Shown here: piece after piece, positions 1-12,500 of the stretch
Layout of the letters: each line of letters starts with the position of its first letter
Numbering within the stretch: the stretch's first letter is position 1
Source: Lepidonotus clava
Taxonomy: Eukaryota; Annelida; Polychaeta; Phyllodocida; Polynoidae
DNA length: 64,000 bases
Assembly: GCA_936440205.1 (NCBI GenBank)
Contig: OW387138.1
Coordinates: 26,369,541 to 26,433,540, forward strand
Direction: 5' to 3'
Translations under genes and position numbers: made by a program
The notes under the pieces: generated by a model
What the model saw: the letters and a program-made list of their open reading frames with translations, nothing else
Told to the model about the DNA's origin: nothing
The model's database searches: none

Positions 1-2264
1 ATAAGGCCATATTTGGCCTCACCACTGGTGTAGCCCATGAATATGGCTCAATTTTTATGGTTATTTGTTGATAACAAAACAGATATTTGACCTACAGCTT
101 TAAGGAAAAGACTATTGCATTCCTTGAGTTCCAGGGATTTTCCTACCATTTGTTTCATCACATTATCTCATTTAGTTCTATTAGAATCTTATAGCCAATG
201 CAGGCCATTATGGCACATTTTGGTCAGATTTTGGCCATATCTAAAAATCAGCCCCATAATTCTATTATTTATGAAATTATTGTGAAAAAACTAAGTTTTT
301 ATGCTGTTTTATGAAAAAATCTTACTTAAAGGAAACCTTGCACATAACTGATGGATAGTAATTTTTTGATGAATTCAATTAAGCATGTCATTTGCCACTT
401 GTTCTAATCAGTGTAGGCAAAATGGAAGGAAAATATTTAGTCTACACACACTTATGGGACATTAAAAAAACTGGTATTTTATTGGATTTTTAAGGGAAAT
501 CCCCCAATGTGTGACGTAGCAAGGGGAGTTCTTGGGGAATCCCATCTGCCAATAAAAGGGAATCCCCATCCCTATAGAATTTGTAATAATACTTAGTCTC
601 TCTAATCCAAATTATCTATATTTGGTGCAAAACAACTCATAATTAATTGAAATATATATCCATCTACAATCATTCATTAATCAGGGAATCACAAATTAAA
701 TTTAGAGGGAATTCCCGTAGCTGTGACGTAGCAAGGGGAGTACTAAATAGCTGAATAGTCAGGGAATTCCCATAATTAAATTCCTTTCCTGAATATCTCT
801 AGATCACCTCAACTTTTTCACTGCTTTTCTTTTGAAATTCTTTAAGAATACTAATGTTAAGTTAAAAACAAAAAAATTAGCAACTTGCAAATTTATATGC
901 AAGTTTTCCTTTAAATAGAATTTGTAAGAGATTTCAATGGTTTTATGACAAATAAAATAGTTTTAGTAACAATTGCATTATGGGAAATTTGCAGCGGAAC
1001 GTTTTTTCAGGCAAAATCTTAGTATTTGGAAGGTTGCCAGGTTACCATGGTTACAGATAAAAGAATAAAGATATTGAAAATAATACGTTTCATGATTTCT
1101 TTAGAAGATGTCTTTATCTTTTAAAAACCGCAAACATTTACTAAAATAAACAAAACTATGTAAAGTTATTGCATTTTCAACATTTCTAATGATTAAAACA
1201 CTTAATTTCTTTTTTAGTATGGTTGAGTTCAAGCTGCACATACATTGAGATATTGAAGATATATAAATTGAAGGATTTCCTAGCATAAGATGAAGTATGT
1301 AGCTTCAAAAAGCGATATCTCAGGTTCTAACCGGAATATTACAAAACAGTTTGCAGCTATTAAAAGCTGAGAACTTTTACTTTAAGAGAAATTTTCATCT
1401 GATTTTCTCAGGAATCCAGGGTTGAAGGGGTTAAGGGGACCCACTTGAAAACTGGAGGGAGAGTGTTGGGGGGGGGGGGGGGGGAGACTATGCTATTCTC
1501 ATGTCATCGTTCATATATACTGTTACATAGTTGTGTTTAAATTAGAGGACTAGGTCATCTTATGGCCGCCCTTGAGGCACCTTCCAGGGGCCCACATTCA
1601 ATCCTGGCCGCTCAACAGGTACTCAAGTCACCCTAGCATCTTCGTGTCCCAGCTGGAACCCATCCTCGAGTATGTGCAACCACTATAATGGACTACAATG
1701 GACCATCATGGCACAAGACAACAATAGATCAGATGCTCACAGTTGAGCGCCTTGAGTCATGCTGGTTAATTTTGGGCAAATGGTCAGCCTTTGAAAGGCT
1801 ACAATTTAGTGCTAATTGGCTAAAACATATCAAGTGATATATCCCCCATAAAATTAATCTTGTGTTTACCACATAAACCTTGCGTTTCATGTTACACCTT
1901 GACTATTTTCATACTTTTGGGATATTTCACGTTTTCTGTTAATATTTTAGCATGAATTGGGTAAATGAGTTACTAAGATGAACGGTGACGAATTTAGTTA
2001 ACGGTGTGCAGGCACACCCAATCGTCTTCCTTTGGCAAATTAGTATTTTAGATATAGGGACCTAATATTCTTAAATGCCAAAATTGTATCTGCTTTAAAG
2101 AACGTCATTGAACATCACTCTTTTTGAAAGCCTGGATACATCAGCGGTATGGGTTTCTGACGCAGTGAATGTCATATTGTTGTAGTAGTCAATGTCCCTG
2201 GGGAAATGTCTATACGCTTTCTCAATTTTTCAGGTTTGACACACTATGAGATGATCATAAGGGA
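1..2264. other. Intergenic, no gene seen
   Basis: AT-rich. A word GTGACGTAGCAAGGGGAGT occurs twice (about 511 and 722) beside GGGAATTCCC-like palindromes, and a G run lies near 1469-1484. No supportable exon or RNA gene. Confidence 0.5.
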
Positions 2265-2400
2265 AAATGATGCTATTTTCTGTTAATGCTCTGAAATACC
2301 AATGCTTAGGTTCATGCCGGGTAATTGCTTGCAATGGCTTTTGATGACTTGCGATGCCCCGTCAAAGGTATGCTGCAAGCAATCACAAGCAGACCCTATT
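2265..2400. repeat. Dispersed repeat A, copy 1
   Basis: About 130 bp (CTGAAATACCAATGCT, CTTGCGATGCCCCGTCAAAG, CTGCAAGCAATC) recurs in the same orientation at 3870-3992 at about 85% identity by eye. The family is unknown. Confidence 0.7.
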
Positions 2401-2689
2401 GTCTCAGCAGATGGGCACGGCCTTGAAGACTTCATTGACATGCAACAGGAGCGGTAAAGGTACAAAGAAAAGAACATGACTTTTTGTCTCATAGAACATT
2501 TACCTGATGCAATAGATTCGTTCTCACTTGTTATTTGTTGAATTAGAACTCCATGCGAATCTTACTTGGGTGAATCTAGTCTTGGAATCACTTACGCAGA
2601 ATGGAAGCGAGTTATGTATTCCTGTTTAAATACTTCCAATAAGCACCCATCCCATCCCAATTTACACCAAGATTAAAGTTTACGATGTA

Positions 2690-2795
2690 ATATTCCTCCT
2701 TTCATAGGAACCAATGTTAAGGCCTGTGAAATACAGCATTTTGATTGGCTGGCAAACCTGCAAATCTCTCAATTGGTAAAGTTTAAGAAATCATA
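2690..2795. repeat. Dispersed repeat B, copy 1
   Basis: It contains ACGATGTAATATTCCTCCTT and GATTGGCTGGCAAACCTGCA, and is repeated almost exactly at 3769-3868. Confidence 0.8.
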
Positions 2796-3032
2796 CTGTT
2801 TTATTAGTACTTCGGGATATAGAAAAATACTATTCTTGCTAATTTTAGTAATCCCAGCTATAGGAGACAGCGATGGCTTATAATTATAATTATGATAATT
2901 TTGTCCAACCCTTGTCCAACTTTGAGACATACCAAATAATTATGCGATGGGCTTATTTGTTTCTGGTTCTGACCACTAAAGGCAATTGCTCCATTTTTAA
3001 ATAGCCAAATTATCAAAACATCAAAGCCTTAA

Positions 3033-3738
3033 GGATAGACAACACCTCTCTGCTCACAATTCACAGTAATTGAAATTGCGTTCCATCTGGTAGTGGTACA
3101 TTTATACAGTATATATCAACAGATTGAGCGTATTTTTCTCTATCTCTTGATATAAAGTATATAGTTTTTACTTAAGAATTAAAGAAATTACGAATTAAAA
3201 TCTATTTTTTTTCACTTTTATTTTTTGAACATGGATATCTCAGCTATCGTTCAATATTTTCTTACAGAATTTTGGGTGCTTGTCATAAACATCCATTTCC
3301 AGGGAAGAATGTCTCAGATTTTTTATTTAGGGCTTAGTTTTTATTTTACACCAAAAAACGGGAAACTTTTTATTATTTTTTCCATCATTAATTTCTAGAT
3401 TTTATAAAATAAAAAACCAAGACCTGAATAAAAAATCTGAGACACTCTTCCCTGTGCATGAATGTTATCTATATGCCTTGAAAGTTTCAGGTCTTTATAT
3501 TGAGTAGTAAGCGAGATATCTTTGTTCAAAAAATAAAAGTAAAAAATGCGTTTTTGCAATTTCCGGTAGGGGTACACATTCATACATGTGCGTATTATAA
3601 AATGAATTGTATCAGTAGATAGGTTGATTATACATGTATATAATGATATCAGCTCATAATTGTGTTATATATACAGAATAATATATGCCTGTATAAAGAG
3701 AGTTCCGCAAAATCGCCACTGAGAGGTGTTGTCTATCC
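3033..3738. mobile_element. TTAA-flanked palindromic MITE, copy 1
   Basis: The inverted ends GGATAGACAACACCTCTC are bordered by TTAA on both sides (3029-3032 and 3739-3742). The interior is also palindromic: TGTCTCAGATTTTT at 3310 is mirrored by AAAAATCTGAGACA near 3440, and TTTTTTGAACATGGATATCT by its complement near 3510. It is non-coding. TTAA target sites are used by piggyBac and Kolobok transposases; the GG start favours Kolobok. Confidence 0.8.
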
Positions 3739-3768
3739 TTAAATGGTCTATTTTTTGTAGTTTGGTTA

Positions 3769-3992
3769 ACGATGTAATATTCCTCCTTTCATAGGAACCA
3801 ATGTTAAAGCCTGTGAAATACAGCATTTTGATTGGCTGGCAAACCTGCAAATCTATCAATTGGTAAAGGGAAATTATACTTTTTTGTGTCAATGCACTGA
3901 AATACCAATGCTCAGATTCATGCAGGGTAAAATGCTTGTAATGGCTTTTGAAGACTTGCGATGCTCCGTCAAAGGTATCCTGCAAGCAATCG
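3769..3992. repeat. Dispersed repeats B and A, copy 2 (adjacent)
   Basis: Here B (3769-3868) and A (3870-3992) are adjacent in the order B-A, whereas the first copies lie in the order A-B about 290 bp apart. This order is expected if a longer tandem array A..B|..B-A lost parts and took in the MITE between copies. Confidence 0.7.
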
Positions 3993-4049
3993 TTATCGTT
4001 ATCATAGCCAATAGCGCTAAAATGTCAATGAAAACAGGCTATTAACATA

Positions 4050-7000
4050 ATTGTACTTTATCAATATAATAAAATTGTCTAAAAAAATATTCAAAAAAGG
4101 GCCATGTACATGGCCGCTCCCCTTCTCAGGCTGTGTGGGGAGTATCCCTCACCTAAACCTGCATTAGCAGCAATAACATTAATTTTACCCTAGAACTGAA
4201 CCAGCTAGGGTCTATGTCAGAAAATCAAATATATATATCTAGTGCCCGCGGCTGACCATAGTTGTCTGGAGATGTTCAGAGGTATTGCCTGCTGCATAAT
4301 TATTGATGCTAGTTGTCGCTATGGGAGTGGGCGGTCATACAGAAGTTTGTAAACCTGACCACAGTGCTGGCTGCTGCCCAGTCATTCTGGGAGCTGCCCA
4401 CAGTTGGCTACAGTTTCGTGGAGCTGTTTATATAGGTTTGACAGCTGCCCAGGGTTGTTGGCTGCTGCCCATTGGTGCTGGTTACTGCCCTGATGTAGGT
4501 CTATGGTCAAAAGTGGAGGTATTCCCCCAGAAAATGTAAGGAGAGTGACGATTATCAGATGAAAAACTAATATGACCATATGATTTTGATTCCATAGAAT
4601 GATCGAATCTTGACATCCCACATTTGATTAACATATTAGTTTTTTTATGTTGAAAGTTTAAACGATGATCAGTGCTCATCAGTGACCCGGAAAGGGTTCC
4701 CCAACCCCCATTATAATAATTATATCATAATTAGTAAGTCAATCTATATTATTTTGTCAGTTTTTTGTCAGTTTCAGTTTCTCAGTTTTAACCCCTTGTA
4801 CCCTAGTTTTGTGTTGAAGAATAATGTCCATAAAGGGGAAATACCGGTACTAACCTTTTTGTAAACCATTTTAGAATATTCCTATTGGAAGCTGAGATAT
4901 TGATATTCAAAGATCCCTAAATTGTTTATATAGAAACTCCCTAATGTCAATTATCTTCTTTGTACATGTATTATTAAAAATTTAATTAAACCATATTCAG
5001 ACAATTTGATTTACAAAAGAGATGCTACAGTAAAAGGACAATAACATTTCCTATTGAACTTTCCTTCCAAAAATTAATGTAAAAACCCCTAAGACATAAT
5101 GGGAAAAATAATATTGAAAAGTTCCACTTTTTGCTGCTCGCCACCCCCATTTTCAGTTTCAAATTATTGAAAATATAGGCAAAAGTTCCAAGTATTAACA
5201 TTTTTGATGTGCATTTCTTAGATACGACACGAGACAATGACGATTCTTTGATGTATCAATTGGTTATTCCTGTGCATTCTATCCATTGAGTATCATCGCA
5301 TCAAGACGGCCATCTGGTGAAAACCACTGACAAGAAGCAGTTGTCAGAGACACCTACTGAGAAGTCACTCGTAGGAAAAAATGGCAACCACTCAGTGATT
5401 TCAATTCTTTTACCCTGGGATATGTTACTTAATACTTTAATTTCAATTCTGTGTAAGTAGATAATAGTTGATATATTCTTTCATTGATGTGTTAAATAAT
5501 CATTAAGTTCTCTTCTTTAAGGTATCTATCATAATATTATAATAGTTATACTGATCTTTGCTTTCTTATTGTTATAAAAGTATTCCTCTTAGTGTCATCA
5601 TGATGTTGTGTTCCGACGAAAACCATACATGTATGAAACGAATACAGGATAATAAAACGATTAAAAAAAATATAATTATGAAGAGTATGGAAGAGTACTT
5701 AAGCAGCGAGAAAAGGTTCCCAGTTTTTCGGTTCTATGCACCTAAAGGCAAACATTGACCGGGTGGAGAGATCAAATTTGCACAAATTTCATGGCTCTTT
5801 GATTTTATACAAAGGAGAACACCCGACGGTAAAGTTTTGGTGGCCTTGGTATTCATCTCAGTGGAACAGAATAAGCCACCAAAAAGCAATCAAAATCAAA
5901 ATTAATATATTAAAACTACCTTAAGAAATTTTAAATACATACGGCCACAAAGAACTGATATACTAGATCATGTATTTTGTTTACGAAGCTGTAATAAACT
6001 TGTGAAAAAAAAGGTTTAAGAGAAGATCAGATAATCCAGCCAATGGCCACGACAGCACAAGCTAAACAGTTTAGAATGATTTGTTGATGTGTTTTATTGT
6101 AAATAAACTTACAACCGAGATTTATAAATCCATTTCTCCGCGTTGATGCCATAACGAAAACTGGCATGTTTAAGCCATAAATTGAAAACCCTATTGTCCT
6201 CAGATTTCCTTTAATGATGCATTCTGTCACCACATGTGACCTCAGCCATGCAAGTGACAAAATATCATTTATAATCTGTGAAATATACACAAGAGAACAG
6301 GGAAAACGCGGCACCGCACCTTTCCTCTTACAACTAACATTGGTATATTCTTAGATTTAGCTACAGCCATTTGGAAAGTGCCAAATACACACACCCAAAT
6401 TATCTATGATAATTGGACACAAAATTCTAAAAAGTGATGCATTTCGCTATCAAGAGTCCCGTCTTATAAACCCTTTATATCAAGAATATTTGCGAAACTG
6501 CGTAATTATGCAAACTTGGCATATGATGAAGAGTAACTTAAATGATTCGTTTTATCATGGGGGAGTCGCCAAATTTAAATATGAAAAAAAGACAAAAGTG
6601 CCCAGGGCTTTTTTGCAATGACATACAAAGATGAACATATCACGTCTTTATATAAGTAATATATTGTGAAGATTATAACGTACGTCGAACAGTGCACGTG
6701 GCGGACCTATGGCTGTACGTGTCTGTACAAGCGCTTTATATTCACATTCTTGATAAGAAATAATAACGTCGGAGCCCGACATCAGATTCCACTAACAGTC
6801 ACTTTCCTAAGTTTTCACAATTTTTTTTTCTTACAATGTACAGCATTAACCGGATATTGCTGAGAAAAATCGACAATTTCCATGTTAACAACAGACTCTC
6901 TCACGTGGTCGTCAGACAACACCTGACCAATAAGAGCATTAAACCTAGCCTCGTCAGTATGTTTCAAAAACAACTTAATTAATGTACACAAAACGTTTTA

Positions 7001-9179
7001 TAATGAAGAAAATCAATACCATCTTAACCAGTTTGCTGGACATAATTCGGGTGAGATAACCGAGGTGTGAGGCACATAAGGCACGGCGTGTGGTTGGAGT
7101 CAAACTAATCTCAGTCGGGAATAAAACATGAACAACCTCCGGGATATCAAACTTGAATGCACACCAGAGGTTGAGTCCTTAACCCTAGGGTCTCACTTAT
7201 CAGGGATCTATTTAGTCACAGAGGGGCAGAACAGACATTGCGCAGATTACCTCAGATACCTCACATGGGCCTGACGCCATACTGGTGACCATTTGGTCGT
7301 TTTATAAAATTCAAATCAATAAGTGAAGTAACCAAAGTCTCATACATTCGGACTTAACATGCAGTTTGCAGCCGAGCTTTTTTCGCGTTATCTTGGCATC
7401 TATTTTACCATAATAAGTGGATAGCCGATTGCACGTGTCGATACAAATGTAACATTTGTTTAAGTAGATAGGAAATCATATCTAAAGACAATCTAACTGA
7501 TTACTCAATATATGTAAATTATGCTTAACCTTTATTTCATTTATCCTACTGCAATATACAGCCATCAAACATGGCGATTATGACATCAGAAATAAACAAT
7601 GACAGTTTATTCAACATGAGAAACATCTTAACGTTAATTGGTTTTAGTAATGAAAGTTTGTTTGTTTCTATTCATTTGTTCGTTAAGTGGGGTTACATGG
7701 TGCGTAGAGGACATTTATACGGTAGGTCAGGTGGTTTTCCCATGAGACAACCCTGCCTCGGATTAAACACTGGTGCCTCTCAAGTAATATAAGCCTCACT
7801 GAACATATCCTCATCGATCAACCAGATCTATGCTATGTAACAGCACCGTACATAATGACCCTGTTATTGTTGTACATTTAGAATGAAGTAAATGTTTACA
7901 TTTTACCTCGTGTATGAAATAAGCATATTCTTTGATCTGTACTCGGCTTTTCCATTGCTTTTTTTTTTATCCTAGATGTCCCAGATGATTTGATAGATTT
8001 AATTAAAAAATGCAATCACCAGATCTGTATGGCAGCATGGTTAAGGATAGGAACCGGTGGGGCCAGGTCATTTAGATAATTTCATTGTTTTAAATCTTGA
8101 TACTAGAACATTTTATGTAGCACTTATTTCTAATCGATTCTTATGTATTTTTTCAATGCCATGAATACTGGAAATAATGACTTAGATTCTAATTTAGTAC
8201 CGGCAAACATGGCTAGATAAGAAATAACAATTTTGACTCAGATATTTCATTATAATCGCAATATAAAGATTCTGGCTGTGCGATAATTATGTCTTACGTA
8301 ATAGAAGACTTAAAGTAATATTTCAGAAACACCAGGAAAGTCAGGTTAGACATCATATAAGAGCATACTTCAAAAGCATATTGGACAAATACGGTCCTAC
8401 CTTACATATAGTTGTACATTCTCAAATTTCACCTATCATGGTAGAAAACCCGTTTTTTTTTCAATAATCCTATCGATAATTCGTCTATAATTTTCTACCA
8501 TGCGTTTATCCCTGACATAGCAAAGTAGACACTTTTATTTACAAAGAAGAAAACATTTACAGAACTCTACAATTTGATCGTGAGATACCTTGGCTATCAG
8601 GGAAAAGGGCCCTCCGAATTCACTATTGTATGGAATATGGCACAGTCTTGAAATCTAAAACATTAGGTTTAATCTCTCGCATATCAGAATATACCATAAT
8701 TGGACCCATTGCGGATGTACATATTTAACACCTATAACATAACAGCTTATAGCCTGTATTCCACTAGACGATATTGACTACAAGTAATTTGACAATTTCC
8801 AAGTTGTCATTAGAAATTTTACAGAAGCCCATGCATGCTACATACCATTTGAATGACAATTTAGAGTCCTTTCTAATAATATGTAACATTTTTATAGTCA
8901 ACCCTTTGTCCTACCGGCGATTTCGGAAAACGGGAGTAAAATCGGATAGTGGAATACAGCCTTATGCCCCTAGGGGAGTCATCCCTAAGGTCACCTCCTA
9001 CCTAACACGTGTAACAAATACCCAGAGCACCGCGAGCAGGGAGCAGGGGTGGGGACGCCCGCACTACCCATGGACCAAAGCAGACAGGGGTCAAGACGTA
9101 TTTTGCTAAAGAAATATGTCCTTTCAGTATCACAGTCGATTCTTTGAAGCGTAACATGTCAAAAATAGCCGTCTTCCCC
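4050..9179. other. Intergenic, no gene seen
   Basis: It holds scattered short frames without family signal, GCTGCCC-rich imperfect repeats at 4360-4500, and a segment at 5775-5850 that resembles 18845-18905 (AATTTCATG, CATCCGAC/CACCCGAC and GTAA.G.TTTGG.GGC words). The latter is probably an old dispersed repeat. Confidence 0.5.
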
Positions 9180-9338
9180 TGACGTCATAAGAAGGTGATG
9201 ACGTCATCATATGTTGGTGGTGACGTCATGAGTAGAGGGTGATGACGTTATATGGAAATGTATGAAAGTGTTGACCTGCCCCTAGCGTCCCCGGTATGAC
9301 GTCATAGATGACGTCGCTACACCTGCGTCCTGACGTCA
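9180..9338. promoter_or_regulatory. Array of seven CRE-like TGACGTCA palindromes
   Basis: Perfect TGACGTCA octamers start at 9180, 9199, 9221, 9297 and 9331, and one-base variants at 9243 (TGACGTTA) and 9309 (TGACGTCG). TGACGTCA is the known CREB/ATF site. The array lies just after the WASHC2 stop, so it is in the 3' UTR or the downstream flank. Function is inferred: enhancer, overlapping promoter, or chance expansion of a short repeat. Confidence 0.6.
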
Positions 9339-9352
9339 CAGTTGTCGTCTTA

Positions 9353-9501
9353 TCAGTGCTTCATGGCACTGAGAGGGTCGTCAAAGATGTTGGCTGCGTC
9401 GTCGTTTTGGCCGAAGATGTCGCCATCAGCGGCGGCTGCCTTCTTTTTACTGGACGCAGTCTTCTTGGATTTCGGCTTTGCGGTCTCAGCGAAAATATCA
9501 T
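9353..9501 (-). CDS. WASHC2: WASHC2 exon 29, C-terminus
   Basis: It completes DDDVDDIFAE, then a Lys/Ala-rich stretch, DGDIFGQNDDAANIFDDPLS and a TGA stop at 9353-9355. The human protein ends the same way (NIFDDPLNAFGGQ). Confidence 0.95.
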
Positions 9502-12500
9502 CTGTGGGGAAAGGAGGCAAAGTGTGAGTCTCTGGATTGGGGGACGAGTCTGTGGGAAACGGAACCTACTGAGTCAACAGTGAGTCAATATCTCAGGGTT
9601 GCCACACACCGGAGACTTTAAAATTCCCTGACATTTCCCTGACCAATCTAACTTTTCCCTGAAAAAAAAGAAGACAAAATTCTTCTATTTAACAGCATTG
9701 AACAAGCCCTAGAGCCACCCTTTTCTCCCATGTAGGCAAGAACTCTTGAAACAATACCTTAAACTCTTATAAATCATTCTTGGCAACTCCAATAGCCAAG
9801 GTGATGCTTCCAGATCACAGCAAGGTCCTTTACATTTGCAGCTTTTGATGACAACCACATATAGTTCTAAATTAATTGCATGAGACATATTTGTTCACAT
9901 GAAAGTATAGTCTATTTCATTTTACTTTCTTTTTAGACACACATTTTGAGTGTGTCAAAGCTGGCCAGTTCTCTGCACATAGATTTTGAAATTCCATTTT
10001 CCCTGACCAGAATCAGTTGTCCCTCACATTTTTAAAAATTCGAGTTTTCCCTGACCAATTCTAAAATTCTCTGACATTTCCCTGACCTTGAAAAAAACAA
10101 CTTTTCCCTGAATTTTCCCTGACCGGTGGCAACCGTGTATAATCTGTATGTGAGAAGAGGTGGGGGTAAACATTAAAAAAAATCAAAAAAGGGTAAAACG
10201 TCAAATAATGAATTCACAATTAATTTATTTTGTACTAACCGACATCGTCATCAAAGATGCTCTTTGCCTCTGTCGCTGTTTTTTTCTTGGTTTTCTTTTC
10301 TCGCGTTTTGGAAGGGGGTAAGTCAGCAAATATGTTATCTTCAAGTAAAGAATCTTGAGTTTTTGTTGCCTTAGGCTGTTTTTTCGTTGTTGACGATTTA
10401 GCCTCTGCTGTCGCGAACAAGTCTTCTCCCTCGTCGTCCTGGAGAAGAAATTCATCATCATTTAGAACTCAAAAAGAAAATAGAAAATTTTCATTTCTGA
10501 AAAAAAAAAATCCCAGAAAACCTTAAATTCTAAAATTCAAAAATTCGATTCCGGACTGTTGAAAAATCGAACGAATTTTCCGAAGATTCGGAAATGTAGA
10601 TTCCCCCCACCCCCTAATTCCATCTTAGAAGCAAGTTAGAAACAAGAAATAGATACCTTGACTTTTAATTTGCGCCATAAAGGCTGAGAACTAAAGTAGA
10701 AAAAAAGTGCCTGGTCTGACAATCTTTTTCACCAACAATACCAAGTGAATTAGATAAGGAAAATAGTTTACCCCGAACATTATTGTGGACTTTTTGCTTG
10801 CGGCAGGTTTCGCTGTGGGTGTGGCGAAGAGGTCGTCTGAGAAGAGGTCATCGTCAGGGGTGACCGTCGGCCGGGGGGCTGAAACAGATAAGTCCTGACA
10901 TCAGACATCTAGAGAACATGCATGGTCTACAGCTGAAAGGCCACATAGTAAAAGTACATATTAATGAAAACCTGATTTTTCGCATTTTTGGAGACAATTT
11001 TTACGTCGTACATTCTTTGCAAAAACTCATGTTTGTATGAATCTAGGATGTGTGAGGCTTCGAGTATATGAGTGAAGTAATGGGTGGCCATATCTGATGA
11101 ATGGGAAAAAAGTCCATCTGCTGCTTAGATTTAAACGAAAATTTAGCATGGAAAATACGTAGGAGAGCCAAAAAACATCCATGCGAATTCCGAAAGGTTG
11201 GAGAAGCTCCTATGTCCAGCCTTTCTGTATATTACTTAGCTGGATTTGTCACATCAAAATTTAACTAATAAGTACAATCATGCAGGTTAATACTCTGCTT
11301 TGGAAGGCGAACCAATTCATACAGATTGAGGATAAGAATCTTATTGTCCCTGTAACTGGTGGTACAATATTATTCATTTTGGAAGTATATTCGACGGAGA
11401 TTACAATGTTAAAGACAAACCAAGTTGGCTTACTTGTTTTCTTTGGTTGTTGCCCTAGCTCAGAGAAGATGTCTCCGTCCGCCGCTGGTGTCGCTGCAGC
11501 AGCGGCAGGTTTGGCCGGTGCTGAAGTACTCTCTGTTGTCCGACTAGACTGAGCCGCTGAGGGCTTGGGCACTGGAGTCTCAAACAAATCATCACTGATG
11601 TCCACAATAACCTTTTTCTCAGGTTTCTTAGTGGCCCCAGAAAATAAGTCAGAGTCTTCTTGTTTGTCGTTGTCGAGCGGGCCTCGCACCTTACTCACCC
11701 CTTTGGACTTGGCGAAGGCCGCGCTGAATATGTCGCTGGTGGCTTTGGGCAGGTTGGCTGGCTGGGAGGAGGTGGGGCTGGGGTCCTTTAAGGGAGCCTT
11801 GGCCCCGGAGACGGTAGGCCCAGATCTGGTGGTCGTGGGGGCGCTGGCCACCCCAAAGTCCAGGTCATCATCTTCCCCGAACAGGTCCCTCTGGGGGTTG
11901 GGGCGGGTGGGCAGGGCGGTGTTGGCGGGTGGAGCGGTGAAGGTGTCGGGGACCGGTTCAGCTGTTGACTCTCCCTCTCCGTTCACCAGACCTTGCCCGC
12001 TGATCACACGCGACTTACGGGTAGGAGGTCGCCTACGTGTCTGGCCCCGTACTCGGTCCTGCAACATGTAGACATGTTTACAGTCAGTAAATGTACAATA
12101 TGTGAAAAATACAATATGCAAAAATTTTTTATAATCGTTTTTTTCTACGGCCGTTTTATGGAGGCATATGATACCGATACCTATTGTCTTATTTCATAAT
12201 CATATGATACCTAACTTTAGAGAAAATAACAGTTTTTCAGAAAATCAATTAGAATCCATTCAGAACCTTTAAAACCAATCAAATTTCTCGACTCTATCCA
12301 TAATGTTAACTAACTAATGCCATGTGACAGCCCGACTTTACCGTACCTTTTGTACAGTGTGTAGGGTGGTAGCCTTGACTGGTTCGTCGAAGCCTGCCGG
12401 TGTGGGTTGGGGTGCGCGGGCTGGAGGGGCCGCTCCCGGCAACAGAGATGTGGGCCGGATGCCAAGGTTTGCCTTCAACAGCAGAAAAAAAGATATGTTA

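Noticed and set aside
1545-1750. Possible tRNA-like SINE (ATTCAATCCTGG box)
   Set aside because: No A box at proper spacing, no tail and no target duplication could be found.
4303-4539. Plus-strand frame rich in Gly, Cys and Leu
   Set aside because: It is produced by imperfect GCTGCCC-type repeats, with no conserved motif.
11565-12071. Plus-strand frame of 168 residues
   Set aside because: It is the opposite strand of WASHC2 exon 26, which has clear homology and splice sites.
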